This document shows positions 39,046 through 51,135 of a stretch of 64,000 nucleotides of DNA, one piece after another. The first letter of the stretch is position 1; the number at the start of each line of letters is the position of its first letter. A program made the translations under genes and the position numbers. The notes under the pieces are model-generated. The model was not told the DNA's origin, did not search any database, and saw only the letters and a program-made list of their open reading frames with translations. The stretch is from Paragonimus westermani. Lineage: Eukaryota; Platyhelminthes; Trematoda; Plagiorchiida; Troglotrematidae. The DNA lies in NCBI GenBank assembly GCA_008508345.1, contig QNGE01000410.1:129345-193344 (forward strand), in the 5' to 3' direction.

Positions 39046-41984
39046 AATGAGTCATGGAGAATTTGCGGGAATGATTGGGCAAGCAATGAAGATGCTTAAA
39101 TTCCCCACCGTGGTACCACAGCGAGTTTTTGTACTTCCTGTAAATTATGGGTAGAAACGTTCCCCTAGTTCATATGCAATACAGCAACAATGTCAACTTG
39201 GCTTTAACACTTTTGATCCTGATGTGTACGGCTGGTTTTTTCTCAACAGTATATCCAAATACGTCAGTAGGACACGGTCTCGTCAAAAGTGGTTTAATGG
39301 AGTGGGAGATGGAGCAGTTTGTACCCAAACCTGTCAAAAGCACATCCTACGAGTCACCTGCTACTTTTTCACAGATCTGTGGTACGAAGGAACAAGCCTA
39401 CTAAGTCAAAATTAAACCCACAAAGAACCCTCCAACAATGAAACTAATATGTGGATGCTTCAAACTTGAGCGTTTCAAGCACATTAGAGAAGTTATTGGT
39501 TGTTACGCAAACAAATATTTCACCCATGGCGGAAAACAGCTTCGCTGGCCTCGTCAACTAATTGTGCCAATTGCAAGTGACATCTACTTCGAGATAGCGT
39601 ACTTTCAGTGTAGTCTTCGGCAGCAGCTCCGTTCGGTATGATAATCTGGACCGTTCACGGCCGTAAATTTGATTATTTTGATTTTCACGGAATATGAGTC
39701 AAGCACTATTTTATAGACTGTAGGCCTCTGTCAACTGACAAATTTGTTTGTTGCTCAGCAAGTCATTGCGTAAGCGAACCCAAGTAAATCAAAGATAATC
39801 CCGGCGTCCTGAGTCTCCAGATGGTTTAGCTGCGCAGAGCCAGGAGTTAGACTACATCCATTTAATCAACGCTGACCAGGTTTCAGCGAAATGAACTCAT
39901 CTGACTCCTGAAAGATGGCGACATCAGAAAGAAAACTTCTGAGTGTCAACCTGGGTGCTACGTTTTGCAGAGGCACGCGCACGAAAAATGTGAGTGGCCT
40001 CATCGGTGTGGGTAGGATTATTCTAGGATACGCTACCTCTCAATGCGCTGCATGCGAGGAACAGAAATCATTAAATATACTTCCGGCGTGATCAAAAGTG
40101 GGATAATTGTTTACCTGTAAGAAAATGCTAACTTTCAAGTGTGCTAAATAAGACAGATTGAAGGAACACACGAATCACTGTCAAGGAGGAAGGCTAAGCA
40201 CGACTTATTAATCAGACATGATTGTTTATCTGTTGCGGCGAAGACTGATCGTACGGTGTTCCTAAAGGTTTCGGATGCACCTCTGCTTTTCCGCTTGTTT
40301 TTCATGAACGCACGCTTGTGTGTATGTGTGATTTTAATTCCATATCCAATCTTTCCGTTGTGTAACCGGTTGTACACAGCGGATGATTGCACTTTTTCTA
40401 TAATCTACCTATTACTTATCTACAAGGCCACTTATTTTGCACATTTTTGATTGTTGTTCGAAACACGCGAAGTCTTCGCTCGCAGCGCTTTTCAGTTCCA
40501 TTGAATGGATGCGAGCCCAATTCGCACCTTTTATTTTTATGTCTTGATTGCTGCCATAGATCTTTGATTGAACTCTATCTAATTTCTTACCTCATATCCA
40601 GAAATTTTTTGAAGTAAACGATTTGCCTCCAAACCCCACCGCGTCATTTGAATGCAACACCTTTTGGTATCACAGTTCAACTGGTCTTCCTGAGTAGGCT
40701 GTTAGATTGTTAGTGAACGAGTGTCAAGCGAATATACACCTACCCTCTATAAGAGTGAATTATAAGTGTTTATGAGTTTTATTCCCTATTTCTTCACCTT
40801 TGTCGATGCAGCCTTTCAAGCATACAAACGCGTTACCAACCCCTCATATTTCCACTCTCTAAAGTCCAACTTATGTTACTCGAACACTTTCAACCAAACT
40901 ACTGCTAAAGCATTCAGTGCCAATTTTAGCAGGTTTATCCAACTGTCATGAAGTATTGGTGATGTGCAGGATCGGGTACTCTATTCTGTTTTTTAATCTG
41001 ACCAATCTCATGTCTAGACGGGTTATTTGCGGGTATAGTAGCTCGCGGACATCGAAACTGCACAACATTTACACCGATGTCAACATTCAAAAAGCACCGG
41101 TGACCCCCACAGTCGGTGGAATGGTCAGTTGGTCCGCGTGAACTCCGAGCAATGCAAGCAACCAACATTTATTCCAGTGGTGATCAAAATGGAAATCGTT
41201 CAAACAGCTATGAAACATTAGGCATGTTTCACTGCTGCGTCTGTCGCACTTATTCAGCACCTTCAGTCATACTCTTTCGCAGTTGGTCAGTGATAAAGGA
41301 TATTTTGCTCGCTTGTTTAATGGGACTATTTAGATCCATACATTTGTGTCTCACCGACTATTGGAACACCGGCTTGACTACAAAATGGCGTTTGAAAGCC
41401 GACCTTTCCCAAGGTATGGTGACGTAAACATTCTGTAGATAACATCCGAAATTAGCTGGAAGCACACAGCTGGTTTTCTGGTTGTTGCCGCTTATCAGGT
41501 TGCGTACCTGCTAAAATTCAATCACACATCCTACTATACACTCGGCAGACGCCGAAAATTGCTGACGCTATCTCGTACAGATACATGACTTATTTTATAT
41601 CGTGATTTATAACGAAATAATGACGTCTAATATAGTAATACAATACTCACGGTATTTTAGTGCGTACGTGCACTAAATTAACGTTTCCTCAAGTGTGCGC
41701 AGGAATACCAGACGCGAAATGAAAATACAAATAATTGCGAGACCGAAAATATATTGTGCGATAATTACAAATGGTCTCGATCAGCGCTAGGCGACATCGA
41801 TACGCGAAACAGCTAGGGAGGATTAGGATCCGACCGTCAAGCGCGAGCAAGCCGGAAAAAGCGTGTGTCGCGCTTAGCGCGCATACGCCGACAAGCATGC
41901 CAACAAACAAACGCGACCTCATGCATCAGGCAGACGGCAAGCGAAGATCCTTAAGGTCCTATGTACAATGTGAGCTAAGTTTCT
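39046..41984. other. Non-coding region, partly CpG-rich
   Basis: No gene is recognised. The part at about 41690-41960 is visibly richer in CpG than its surroundings. A 12 bp direct repeat (CTAGGGAGGATT) occurs at 41813-41824 and 41983-41994, the second at the 3' end of the LINE fragment that follows. Confidence 0.4.
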
Positions 41985-42277
41985 AGGGAGGATTTTACAC
42001 ATCGTACAGCAGGCAGACCGGGGGTATCTCCAGGTCACCACAGTATCTTCCCACCTTTGTGAACGACTTCATTTCCATACGCCAGGTCATTAACTACCCA
42101 CCTCGCATATTGAACCGGTCGGTCGGAGTGTCAGCGAACAGTGCTCGCTGTGAAAGAATACTAGCTCGCTTTCTTAATGCATGACCTAATTGTCTAATCC
42201 TGTGAAAACGCAGAGAATGGACGGAAGGAATCGTTTGACAATCACGACCAAACACCCGCTTTCTAAAATCCACGTAC
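41985..42277 (-). mobile_element. APE-type LINE, C-terminal end (separated by solo LTR)
   Basis: This is the 3' coding end of the LINE whose RT lies at 42786-43830. The minus strand reads DFRKRVFGRDCQ (family VRRRVLG.DCQ), then RQLGHALRKRASILSQRALF (family RWLGHVLRM....L..RALF), then MRGG, a stop, and LMTWRMEMKSFT (family RGGQLMTWQR.MK..T). Removing the intervening LTR and one target duplication joins it in the same frame to the upstream part. Confidence 0.8.
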
Positions 42278-42282
42278 CTTAA

Positions 42283-42780
42283 TGGTGTAAATGGTTCGCT
42301 TGTCTTACGGGCACGTAAACAGATAACGGAATAACGGTCAATGAGACGACGTATAGCGGAACGATAGTCAACGCTAACGAACAACGGACTATGGAATATG
42401 AACCACCAGTTCGAGACTTCTCGACCAACCCAACCACCCGAGGCTAACGCATAAACACAGAGAGAAGACGGGCCTCCAGACAAAGTTCATTTAGGTCACT
42501 CAATCCGAAGACAACAATACGGTCACCAACCAGACCGTATTTAAAGGATTTGTGACCAATAAGAAGACCAAATTAAAGACGGACTAAATGATGAGCCGGA
42601 TAGTAGAGTGATGCGCGTAGGCGGGATGTAGGCATGTCAGCGTTGGGGCGCCGGAGATTTGGCACAAGGATTGAAGGACGAAGTGGCGAATGACCGTGCC
42701 AACTATGAAGGTCACTCGCCAGTGTACTTTGTTAGCCTTTGTCGCACAATAGTTTTGTGTTGCTGGCGACCTCGCCGACA
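42283..42780 (-). mobile_element. Solo LTR inserted in LINE
   Basis: The 498 bp segment starts TGGTGTAAATGG and ends CTCGCCGACA on the + strand, giving canonical TG..CA ends. It is flanked by CTTAA (42278-42282) and CTTAC (42781-42785), a 5 bp target duplication with one mismatch. It interrupts the LINE open frame exactly between the QRV and YVDFRKRV segments. On the minus strand it carries a TTTAAATA box about 240 bp from its start, favouring minus orientation. There are no internal coding sequences, so it is a recombined solo LTR. Confidence 0.75.
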
Positions 42781-42785
42781 CTTAC

Positions 42786-43830
42786 ACGCTGGTGCTACAG
42801 GATAAGAGCGATTGATCGCACCCATCGTTGATTAAATACACGAAGGCGGTTTATGTCTTCTACTCCTTGCTGTCAGTTTCCGCCGCCGTAAATGAATATG
42901 GACCTCACCGTTTTCTTATATACTCGACCTCTAAGCTTAAGAGAAGTGCCTCACTTTCGCCACAGATGCTCCCTATTAGCGAATACCTTCCTGGCCTTTG
43001 AGTTACACACCTCTGTTTTATTCCATTCACTTCCACCACCGCCGCTGATGCAGCTTCCAAGGTACAAAGCCCTGTCAACAACCTTCACGATTATATTATC
43101 TGACAACAAATCTACGTTATCACAGCAATCCTGCACAAGCACTGCATTTTGAGGCTGCATGTCGCGTTTCGAATTATCTAGCAGAACGCGAAATGGCGTC
43201 TAGCATTTTTGTGCTGCTTGAAATTCGTCAAGCAGCAACACCTCGTCGTCAGCATAATCAAGATCATTCAGTTTTCCACCAGATAAGAGGTCCACGCCAG
43301 CATCTTGTGAGTGCCGGAAACAATCCTCCATTATTTCGCCTGTGACGAAATTCAACACAAATTGTGACAGTGAACAGCCTTGGCGTACGCCGCTCGTGGT
43401 GCTGAAACTGGCAGACAGGTCACCGTAAACCATTATCTGAGCTGAAGTATGGGAGTGAGTTGCCGGCAGTATGTTTACGTATATAGTCGGCACACCTCCG
43501 CGTTTGAACGACTCTAAAAATGTAAATCGATCCACTTGATCGAACGCACCTTTATAGTCAAGAAATACGACAATTTTTGGCCAGCGATATATATGACGCT
43601 GCTCCAGAGTTTGACGAAAAGTAAAAATGTGATCCACACATCCCCACCTGGGGCGAAACCCTGCCTGTTCTCCCCTGATGTTTACCTCCCGATCTACAGT
43701 GTCAGCGAAGTTTGATGGATGCTAAAACCCTAGAAATGACTGGGGTCAAACTAATTCCTCTATGGTTTTTGCAACAGCAAGAGCTATGGGATCTGTCTTG
43801 ACAGTCTTCAACTGCTTTACTGATCCTTAT
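42786..43830 (-). mobile_element. APE-type LINE, reverse transcriptase domain (degenerate)
   Basis: The minus strand encodes most of the RT. In order it shows NHRGISLTPVISRVLASIKL, VNIRGEQAGFRPRWGCVDHI, IVVFLDYKGAFDQVDRFTF, FSTTSGVRQGCSLSQFVLNF, and LNDLDYADDEVLLLDE with the catalytic YADD pair intact. Then come ALYLGSCISGGG, KARKVFANREHLWRK, TSLKLRGRVYKKTVRSIF and GVEDINRLRVFNQRWVRSIA. Isolated stops (for example where a conserved tryptophan codon became TGA) show decay, but long frames remain (145 codons at 43200-43637). Together with 41985-42277 it is the best-preserved copy of this LINE in the window. Endonuclease sequence upstream of 43830 was not recognised. Confidence 0.9.
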
Positions 43831-45797
43831 GCTTAATTTATCCCGAACTGTCTCTTACCTCACATTTTTCCTGTGTTCGCCGTCAAATGTTATTTCTTCT
43901 GTTGTGGTTGACCGTGCTGTGATTAACTAACGTGGATACGTGTAAAAAGGCTAGTAAGTGCAGCAACCTACAAATTTCATTGAGACGGCTAGATGCCTTT
44001 ACCCCTCCGTGATATAGAATTGAATCAGCATATTCCGTTGGTTGACTGTCAACATGGTTGGCTGCAAAGACACTTATTTGTTGCTTTCATTTTTCATCTT
44101 GAGACTAGACTTTGATGAGTACCACACCCCTTTTTTCCCTTGATTCAGCCCGTTGTCCATCCAGTCAGAATGTTGTGTTACTCCGCGGACAAACTAAGTC
44201 ATATAGGATTACCCTATAACAGCTATATCACTTCAGTAATTTGAACAAAACAATTGGAAGACGAACACTTGTGAATGCTACCGTTTTGTACTGTCTCGCC
44301 GGCAACAGATGACTAACAACGCCGGGTATAGAATCGTTCACTGACGATTCAAGTTCATACCGATTTACGCGTAATCTGTTGATCCAATAAGTGCCTCTCA
44401 ATATTTAACGACAGAGATGATCTATCCTAGGAACGGTTAACGGGAAGGCGCTCGTAATAACTGGATTTAATACGGTAACAATTGAATCAATGTACAAAAA
44501 AATTGAATCTCTCACATCAAATTGAAAAATCCTCAGAAATCAAAGAGAGAAACGGCCCGCATAACAAATCGACAACCAGGCACTGATCAACAATGGTGGA
44601 CGATGAAACGGGTTGAGCTCACTCAGGCAAATGGTCGTTGGTTGGGTCAGAGCGGAACGACTGTTCATACATCGAGAAACGACGGGAATCATAAGTTACT
44701 GAGGGAGAAATACCGAAGAAAAATGTCTAATTTCGGCAGTTAGAAGTTCACAGGGCTCGGACTAAATAGGGGTAGGGGAAACGGTCAAAGTAGGCGGTGT
44801 AAAAACTAGGATGAGTGATGTATTTCATTTGGGGAAGAGAGCAAAGCGTAGGGCCATCTTTCAATAACAAGCCAAGCTCAGTAATCTCAAAATAACGCAA
44901 CAAACCTTGACAAAATGAACACCGGGCACTTGTATCATCTACAATATTTGGGGGTAGTATGGACGAAGAAACGAACAAAGAAAACATCTAACCATGCAAC
45001 CCGAACAACATTCACTGCCCCTTGGACCCATGGTAACCTAGGGTTAGCAAATAAGTATTTTTGTACACACAACAAGTTTCAACCGGTTTATCACGATGGC
45101 TCCAGAAAATTGTAAGAACTGGAGTTTGTCATGGCACACCGATTTTGAACGCCGAGATCGAGTCCTCGTTGTGGTCAGTTAACAGGACGTCGCCCAATCG
45201 GCAAACCTGGGGCTTACACTTCTGTGTAACTACAATGTCCGGTTTTCAGACCTGATTGTGAACTCACTTAGGATCGTGCTCATACATTCTCAAGGTCTAT
45301 GGGTTCTGATTATGTAACTCGTTCAGCAGTTACACGGAAATTGTTGTACACAATGTGATATGGCTTCAGTAGGTTGATCTTTGATTTTAACAGCAGCTTA
45401 CCTGTATATCATATTAAGATTCAGTAAGTCAGTGGCAATGTATGTCCATCCAATCGAAGCGACTATTCGTTGGGTTGGTCGCACTATCGCGATATCCTCT
45501 TTGGAGTGTAGCTCCATATGAACTAAATTTTCCGGGACTTCATCACTTTCACTACACTCGGGTTTTCAACGGCTGCTATGATTAACGAAGCTTCTTGGTT
45601 ACACAGTTTACCCCGGCGTCGTGCTAAGCATTTCCAATCGTGTATGTAGGTGTGATGTGCTGTAGTGAACAATGGTCTCAACACATCCCGCTTCTGCTTG
45701 ACTGGGGTGAAACTCGTGAAATTCATATATTGACTGGACCACGTTGGTTCCCTATGAATTCTGCGCCTCATAAGGTTGTCGATCCTTCTTTTGATGA
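43831..45797. other. Non-coding region
   Basis: No gene is recognised. The LINE should continue upstream (higher coordinates) into its endonuclease, but no motif could be matched. The 45640-45797 part has an open plus frame (containing HILTGPRWFPMNSAPHK) into which the TRIM element appears to have inserted. Its identity is unknown. Confidence 0.4.
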
Positions 45798-46034
45798 TGT
45801 TGTATCTATTTTCGATCTCAATCCACTACATGCTTTACGGACAATAACAGCGGTAGTGAGAACAAGTCGCTCAGTAGAAGCGCATTATGTATTGTCGCAT
45901 TAACAAGCAATCGGGTCATTTTAAAGTGCATGGACGAGTGAGCCGTTGGTCGCTGAAGCCGCGACCAATCAGAACGCTCTTGGAGCCTTGGCACGAGTGT
46001 GGGGCACACAGGCGGCCTTGACGCGTATACAACA
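45798..46034 (-). repeat. TRIM-like element, left (3') LTR
   Basis: 237 bp, about 95% identical by hand count to the LTR at 46750-46986. It is the downstream LTR in the element's minus orientation, and the purine-rich tract abuts it at 46035-46047. Confidence 0.85.
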
Positions 46035-46249
46035 CCACCTCCGCCTTAGCTCGAATTGCGGTCAGACCTGTAGGTGTGTTCTGCGTAGGACAAAATGTAA
46101 ACTGTCGACTCACGGGAGTAGCCATTGATGTAGTAATGTCGGTTAGGTAATCACTCCCAGCCTCATGTACAAATTGATCCAGAAGATATTGAAAGAACAC
46201 ATTTCCTTTGACCGTTTGAACTGTATAACTGCATAAGCGAATCAGCCTC

Positions 46250-46433
46250 AGCAGCAGCAGTAGTAGTAGTAGTTGTAGTATTAGTGGTTGTAGTAGTAGT
46301 CGTTGTAGTAGTAGTCGTTGTAGTAGTAGTGGCTGTAGCAGTAGTAGTTGTTGTTGTAGTTGTTGTAGTAGTAGTTGTAGTAATAGTAGTAGTAGTTGTT
46401 GTTGTTGTAGTAGTTGTATTAGTAGTAGTAATT

Positions 46434-46501
<68 letters not shown>

Positions 46502-46514
46502 TGTTGTTATTGTT
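46250..46514. repeat. Trinucleotide microsatellite (GTA/GTT array) inside TRIM-like element
   Basis: About 260 bp of trinucleotides dominated by AGT (GTA in frame), with GTT, GTC and GCT variants in the left half. The right part (about 46435-46500) is a nearly pure array. It creates long polyvaline and polythreonine frames on the two strands (46284-46604 and 46163-46525) that are not genes. Confidence 0.95.
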
Positions 46515-46749
46515 GTACAACGCATCCAATCAGTTCCGGTTGGCGGTATGACAGCATCACGTCAATGTGATTCCGGAAGTTGCAGATTGGTCCGTTTAAA
46601 ATGAACAAAGCAGCCCGGAACGACCGTCAACGAATGAATGAATTGCCAGTATCTTTCGCGAGCTAGTAAAACGGTACGGATCGGAATAGAAGTATCGCAG
46701 ATCGAACACAGCTTCAGGCCAAGGCAAGTTATCCTGCCCGCGACGCCAT

Positions 46750-46986
46750 TGTTGTATCTGTATCCGATCCCCATCCACTACATGCTTTACGGACAATAAC
46801 AGCGGTAGTGAGAACAAGTCACTCAGTAGAAGCGCATTGTGCATTGTCGCATTAACAAGCAATCGGGTCATTTTAAAGTGCATGGACGAGTGAGCCGTTG
46901 GTCGCTGAAGCCGCGACCAAGCAGAACGCTCTTGGAGCTTCGGCACGAGTGTGGGGCACACAGGCGGCCTTGACGCGTATACAACA
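46750..46986 (-). repeat. TRIM-like element, right (5') LTR
   Basis: 237 bp partner of 45798-46034. It is the upstream LTR in the minus orientation, with a candidate primer-binding site at 46731-46748. An open minus-strand frame of 161 codons (46596-47081) spans it, but this is LTR sequence rather than a gene. Confidence 0.85.
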
Positions 46987-46991
46987 TATGA

Positions 46992-49900
46992 GTATGTCAG
47001 TAACGATTCACGTCTGATCGTTGAGTTACGCGCAGCCCAAAAAACGAATCCCAAAAATGAGAACAAAATTGGATCCAACAATTTCTACGGTACTATTACC
47101 GGAACGCATCATTAGTTACGAAAGGCAAACCACAATCGTTTGCGACGATAGTCTCGTCCAGCATAATCAATAGCTTCTCGAAAAACCAACGAGGTCAAAG
47201 GTGAACCAACACGCCGGCAGACCAGGACAAGAATGGTCACTCGCACCGCGGACATTAAATGGCACATTAGTTCAATGAAACAAAATGGGGTGGGTGAAGT
47301 AGTGGGAAAAGTAGGGAATGCAAACGATGGGAACGAATTTTCTCAGTTCGTCGATCAACAAATTTACAACTTCCAAGCAAGGAAGACTTTCATCGACCTT
47401 ATGCTAGGATGGGTTCCTTCCCTCCGACAGATCAGCGACTGGTACATCATGCAAATTTTGGTGCATCGAGTAGATCGTGCCTAGAAGGTTCAATAACAGC
47501 ACGCATGAATCATGGTGGACGTTCATTTTTGAAACATTCTAATTAGGAAACAAGAAAACAGTGTTGCTATTTATCACGCCTTTAAAAAGTTATGTCAGAC
47601 GGCTCTATGAAAACATTGTTAGAGAGTCCTACTGATGCCCAATCATAACCACCGTGTACCAGCCCCGTGGTAAACTACGCACTAACGGAAGACATTTGCG
47701 ACCGCTTCGACACCAAACAGGTGCATGAAACGATGGCGCCAATGGATTATCGAGAACAGTCCTGACAATTAATACTTTCTATATTTTCACGTATAAGGCT
47801 ACTCAGTATTTAAAGACGATGCAATTCACACAATTTTAGATCAACCGATTGGTCACTATTACCGTAAGACCTGCCACCCGTAAGCTGCATACTCCGTTTG
47901 CTCGCTTTACTGAGTAGGTTGCATTTTTTCTGATAATAGTCCACAAGTTATGAGTAAAGGATTTCGGCCGTTCGTAGCGAAATATGATGTTGAGCGACAG
48001 GCAAATTATTTTTATCATAGTCAACCAAGTGAAGAATCCGAAAATGCATGTATGTCGAAAGGCTTAACCTGTTCAAAGGTCGGCAGAAAATCCTTGCAGG
48101 ATTACATCAAAACAAAGAACTTATCCAAGTGGGACAAATGTTCACAGTGCGGTATGTTCGTAGGGCGGTAAATGGGAGAGGAAGACAGGCAAACAGTTGC
48201 TGGTGGTTATTTAGGAAATACCATCTCTTGAGACGTTGAATGAACCGCATGTGCAGTGGACTCAACAGTCGAACGTAGTCCAAAGCAGCACAGTATGGCC
48301 ACGAGTTCTCATTCATGTAAAATACACGATGACACAGTGTGAAACCCCAACATATACCTCAGCATCTGTATTCTCGGCCGAGACAACAGAACAAGGCGGT
48401 TGGGGCGAAACCGCAACGACATGGATTATGCAGTGTTGTTGAAAAGCAGCAGCGAAAATAGAAATAAATGTGTGTACTTTGGACGACAAATATTTGCATG
48501 AAGGCGTAGCGCGTGCCACAAACCGTGGACAGTTATCTGTAACCGAGACCATGAACTGTGAGGATATATATATGGATATAAACTTAAGCGCCATTAATAT
48601 CTGAGAGGCAGAAAGTGTTCTGAGTGAAACAAAGCTTAGTCTTTCCGATTGGTTAAGGAAATAACTTGTGATTTTTCCCTTACCTCTGTTGATACCTGTG
48701 TTTGAAAGTATGTCAAGTGTAAATAAACGAAGTGATTAAACCAAAGCCGCCGTGAGTGATAGCAACCTGACCAATCAGACGCAGCACGATCACAGCCCCA
48801 TATAATTTCCGTTTTGTCTTCTACTATTTTAATTTTCTTCAAACGACTTGAGTTAATTTAGTCGCTGGAGCTTTCGTTCCCCTCACATTTTGTGGTGTCA
48901 TTTGCTCACGCAGTAGAACTTGAGTAACTTATTTCACGTACTGTCAACGTTTGCTTCCTGAATTCCTTCGGTGAATATTTTGTACCTTGTTTTCATAACG
49001 CTGGGTTATCTCACGACCACGACCGTGCAGTACAGCACTCTCCAAATCAAGTGATGGGCCATTGGCAAAGAGCTAGCTGAAACTTGGCGCAAACTGTGCA
49101 GTCACACCGAAATTCTCAGGAAGATTGCTGAGTATCGGGCATAAATGTTTCATCTGAACCGTAAGGTGAACAAACAAGAATAACTGTGGCTGACACCCGA
49201 GGTTTATAGGGACCAGCTAGCTTGCGGATCGTCTAACGACTCCTGTTCGCAAACGTGCTTCCCTGCTTGATTGCTCTGTGTCCAGATATGCACCTGCTAT
49301 AGTAGGTCTAATACGAACTCAGTGCTGCTTCCTCTAACGGTGCATGTGGCGATTACTCACTCTTCACCTAGCAGCTCATCTATCATTCCGTTGTTTGAGG
49401 AAGCTTCGCTTTCCGAGTGTGGTTCCGTGCGCCCGGCGGTTTCAGGCACTTTTCACAGGGTGCGCCCTCGAAAACCTTGCGTTCATTTTTCCCTTTGGTT
49501 GCTGTCGCTGATACAAGACTAGGGCAAAGCCAACTGCGTATTATATTTCAAAAGATTGCGACAACTATGCAGTTCGTTTTCAAACCCCATGGCGTTCGAC
49601 GCCTTCCGGAGCTACCGCTCTGTTTTTCTTTAAGAAAGAATTTCTAAAATGCCAGTGGTCCACAACCTGTGCACTTTGCTCAAGCAACTTTATCTGCTAG
49701 CAATTCACCTGTACTGAGCTTGTACCTGACTACCTCAGACACACAGTGTAAGTGTGATTCTTATGGGTGGCAAGTGATACCGACTCTGAACGAACCCCTG
49801 ATTGCCAAATTTTGATAAACGTTCTGTCAACCGTGTAGTGATGGGCGTGAGTTGGCTCTGGATAAGGCTATGGCATATAATGTTATAAGATAAGTTGAGG

Positions 49901-50289
49901 TGTTGCTGAGGCGACTGTGTTCTGAAGATAACAAATAAGCGCATATGACCCTATATATCACAATCCCCCTTAGTAATCAGAGCGTCAATCAACAAGTTAT
50001 TCACCCCTGTAAATTAAACCTGGAGACAAGTTCTAATCGTGGAATCATCTAGTGAAGTTAAAATGGGAGCTACTGCGTCCCCTCTCCAAACTGCCGAACG
50101 GTCTGATCATTCCTAGCGGACAAATGTGGTTAAGCTTTTGCATGCGATAATTCAGTCAAAGACGCATGAGCCAGCACGGTTGCTTTGTGAAGACGCGGCA
50201 AGGGTTCTCGTTCCGGTGGTGACTAAGACATGCCTTACTGGTATGCTGTAGAAATAACCAAACTCAAGTATAATATTTCTTTTCCAGAC
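46992..50289. other. Non-coding region
   Basis: No gene is recognised. A second copy of the tRNA-like repeat lies at 50128-50200. The gypsy integrase core and 3' LTR should lie near 49.5-50.3 kb if the element were complete, but no motif or LTR partner could be recognised. Confidence 0.4.
50128..50200 (+). repeat. tRNA-like short dispersed repeat, copy 2
   Basis: Similar to 37385-37472: TGTGGTTAAGC, GCGATAATTCAGTC and AGCACGGTTGC correspond in order to AGTGGTTGAGC, GTGATAATTCGGTC and AACACGGTCGC. Possible SINE relic. Confidence 0.35.
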
Positions 50290-50349
50290 GGGCATACTGA
50301 AAAGTCACGGGTATGAGAAAGTTGCGACCACGTATGAGCGTTATTAAAT

Positions 50350-50667
50350 CTATATGAACCAAACTCCCCCATTGTTCACAGGTAAAACTGTGACCGTCAG
50401 CAAATTCTCGTCACCGTTTCGCGTGCACAAAAGCGGTGAGTATGTAAAGAACACAAAGTGAACACTGAAATTAGGTGCACTCTGCTTTGTTGCAGTCTGC
50501 CTGAACGCTTTTAGTGAGGGTATCCTGCGGTCATACCTTGCAATGGTGCTTACCGTCCTACTTGGGGGGTTTCTAAAGATGCCGCATTTCCCGCACGACT
50601 GACACAACAACCTGGCATCTCTCCGCTGATGCTGCCACCAAAATCGTCGTCGTGCTGCTGCCTCCAT
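50350..50667 (-). pseudogene. Gypsy integrase N-terminal zinc-binding remnant
   Basis: The frame reads RRRFWWQHQRRDARLLCQSC then GKCGIFRNPPSR. It matches the H2C2 zinc-binding module of gypsy integrases (family R..FYWP.MR.DV..WC..C..C..RK.PP), with the CQSCGKC cysteine pair retained. No catalytic DDE core follows in this frame. A short VHIDL-like block near 50290-50350 in another frame could be the start of the core. Confidence 0.65.
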
Positions 50668-50730
50668 ATTATTTATTTCCTTATGCCACAGCTCAAACTG
50701 TAACTTGGATAGGACGTCACGTACTATGGA

Positions 50731-51135
50731 TTAAGAGACCGCAATCCTTCTCATGTAAGTGGGTCTACATTGGATAAATAACACTTCCTTTGACATCTTG
50801 AGCTGTTCCCATAACGCCCAAAGCTGGCGAGATTTATAGCTTTTCTCTTCTATTTCCTTGCTTATTGGTTTATCATCATTGTTCCGACACCTTCCGTAGA
50901 TTAGTGCATTCCCAGGATCTGCTGCATGAGCCTGCTTCCAGCGGCAATATTCTGCGGCCTGTAGGTTGACCAGCGCCACAGGTTGCGTAGTACAAGAGCG
51001 ACAGTCACCGTGACTGCACGCAAGACGCCTTGATAGTGAGTCGGTGTTCGAGTGTCGTCCGCCGGGCCTGTGCTCAAAATTAAATCGTATTCCTGTAAGA
51101 TCCTCTGCCATCGAGCTAACTTCCCCCCGTCGCAT
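50731..51135 (-). pseudogene. Gypsy RNase H to integrase linker
   Basis: The frame starts with FNFEHRPGGRHSNTDSLSRR, the diagnostic end of the gypsy RNase H domain (family HRPGR.H.NADALSRR). A spacer follows with SRQLWALWEQLKMSKEVLF, like the segment before the integrase zinc finger. It overlaps the RNase H frame in another register, so a frameshift lies near 51.1 kb. Confidence 0.75.

Larger units (their letters stand above)
45798..46986 (-). mobile_element. Non-autonomous LTR retrotransposon (TRIM-like), complete
   Basis: Two direct 237 bp LTRs (45798-46034 and 46750-46986) differ at about 11 positions without gaps. Each begins TGTTGTAT and ends ATACAACA, a perfect 8 bp terminal inverted repeat with TG..CA ends. 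Flanks GATGA (45793-45797) and TATGA (46987-46991) form a 5 bp target duplication with one mismatch. On the minus strand the right LTR is followed after one base by TGGCGTCGCGGGCAGGAT, a candidate tRNA primer-binding site. The left LTR is preceded by AAGGCGGAGGTGG, a candidate polypurine tract. The 715 bp interior lacks gag or pol motifs and holds a large microsatellite, so it must depend on another element's enzymes. Confidence 0.85.

Noticed and set aside
46163..46604. Long polythreonine and polyvaline frames
   Set aside because: They are translations of the trinucleotide microsatellite on either strand.
46596..47081. 161-codon minus-strand frame
   Set aside because: It spans the TRIM LTR and its junctions. 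The same protein-like segment appears in the other LTR, so it reflects repeat sequence rather than a gene.
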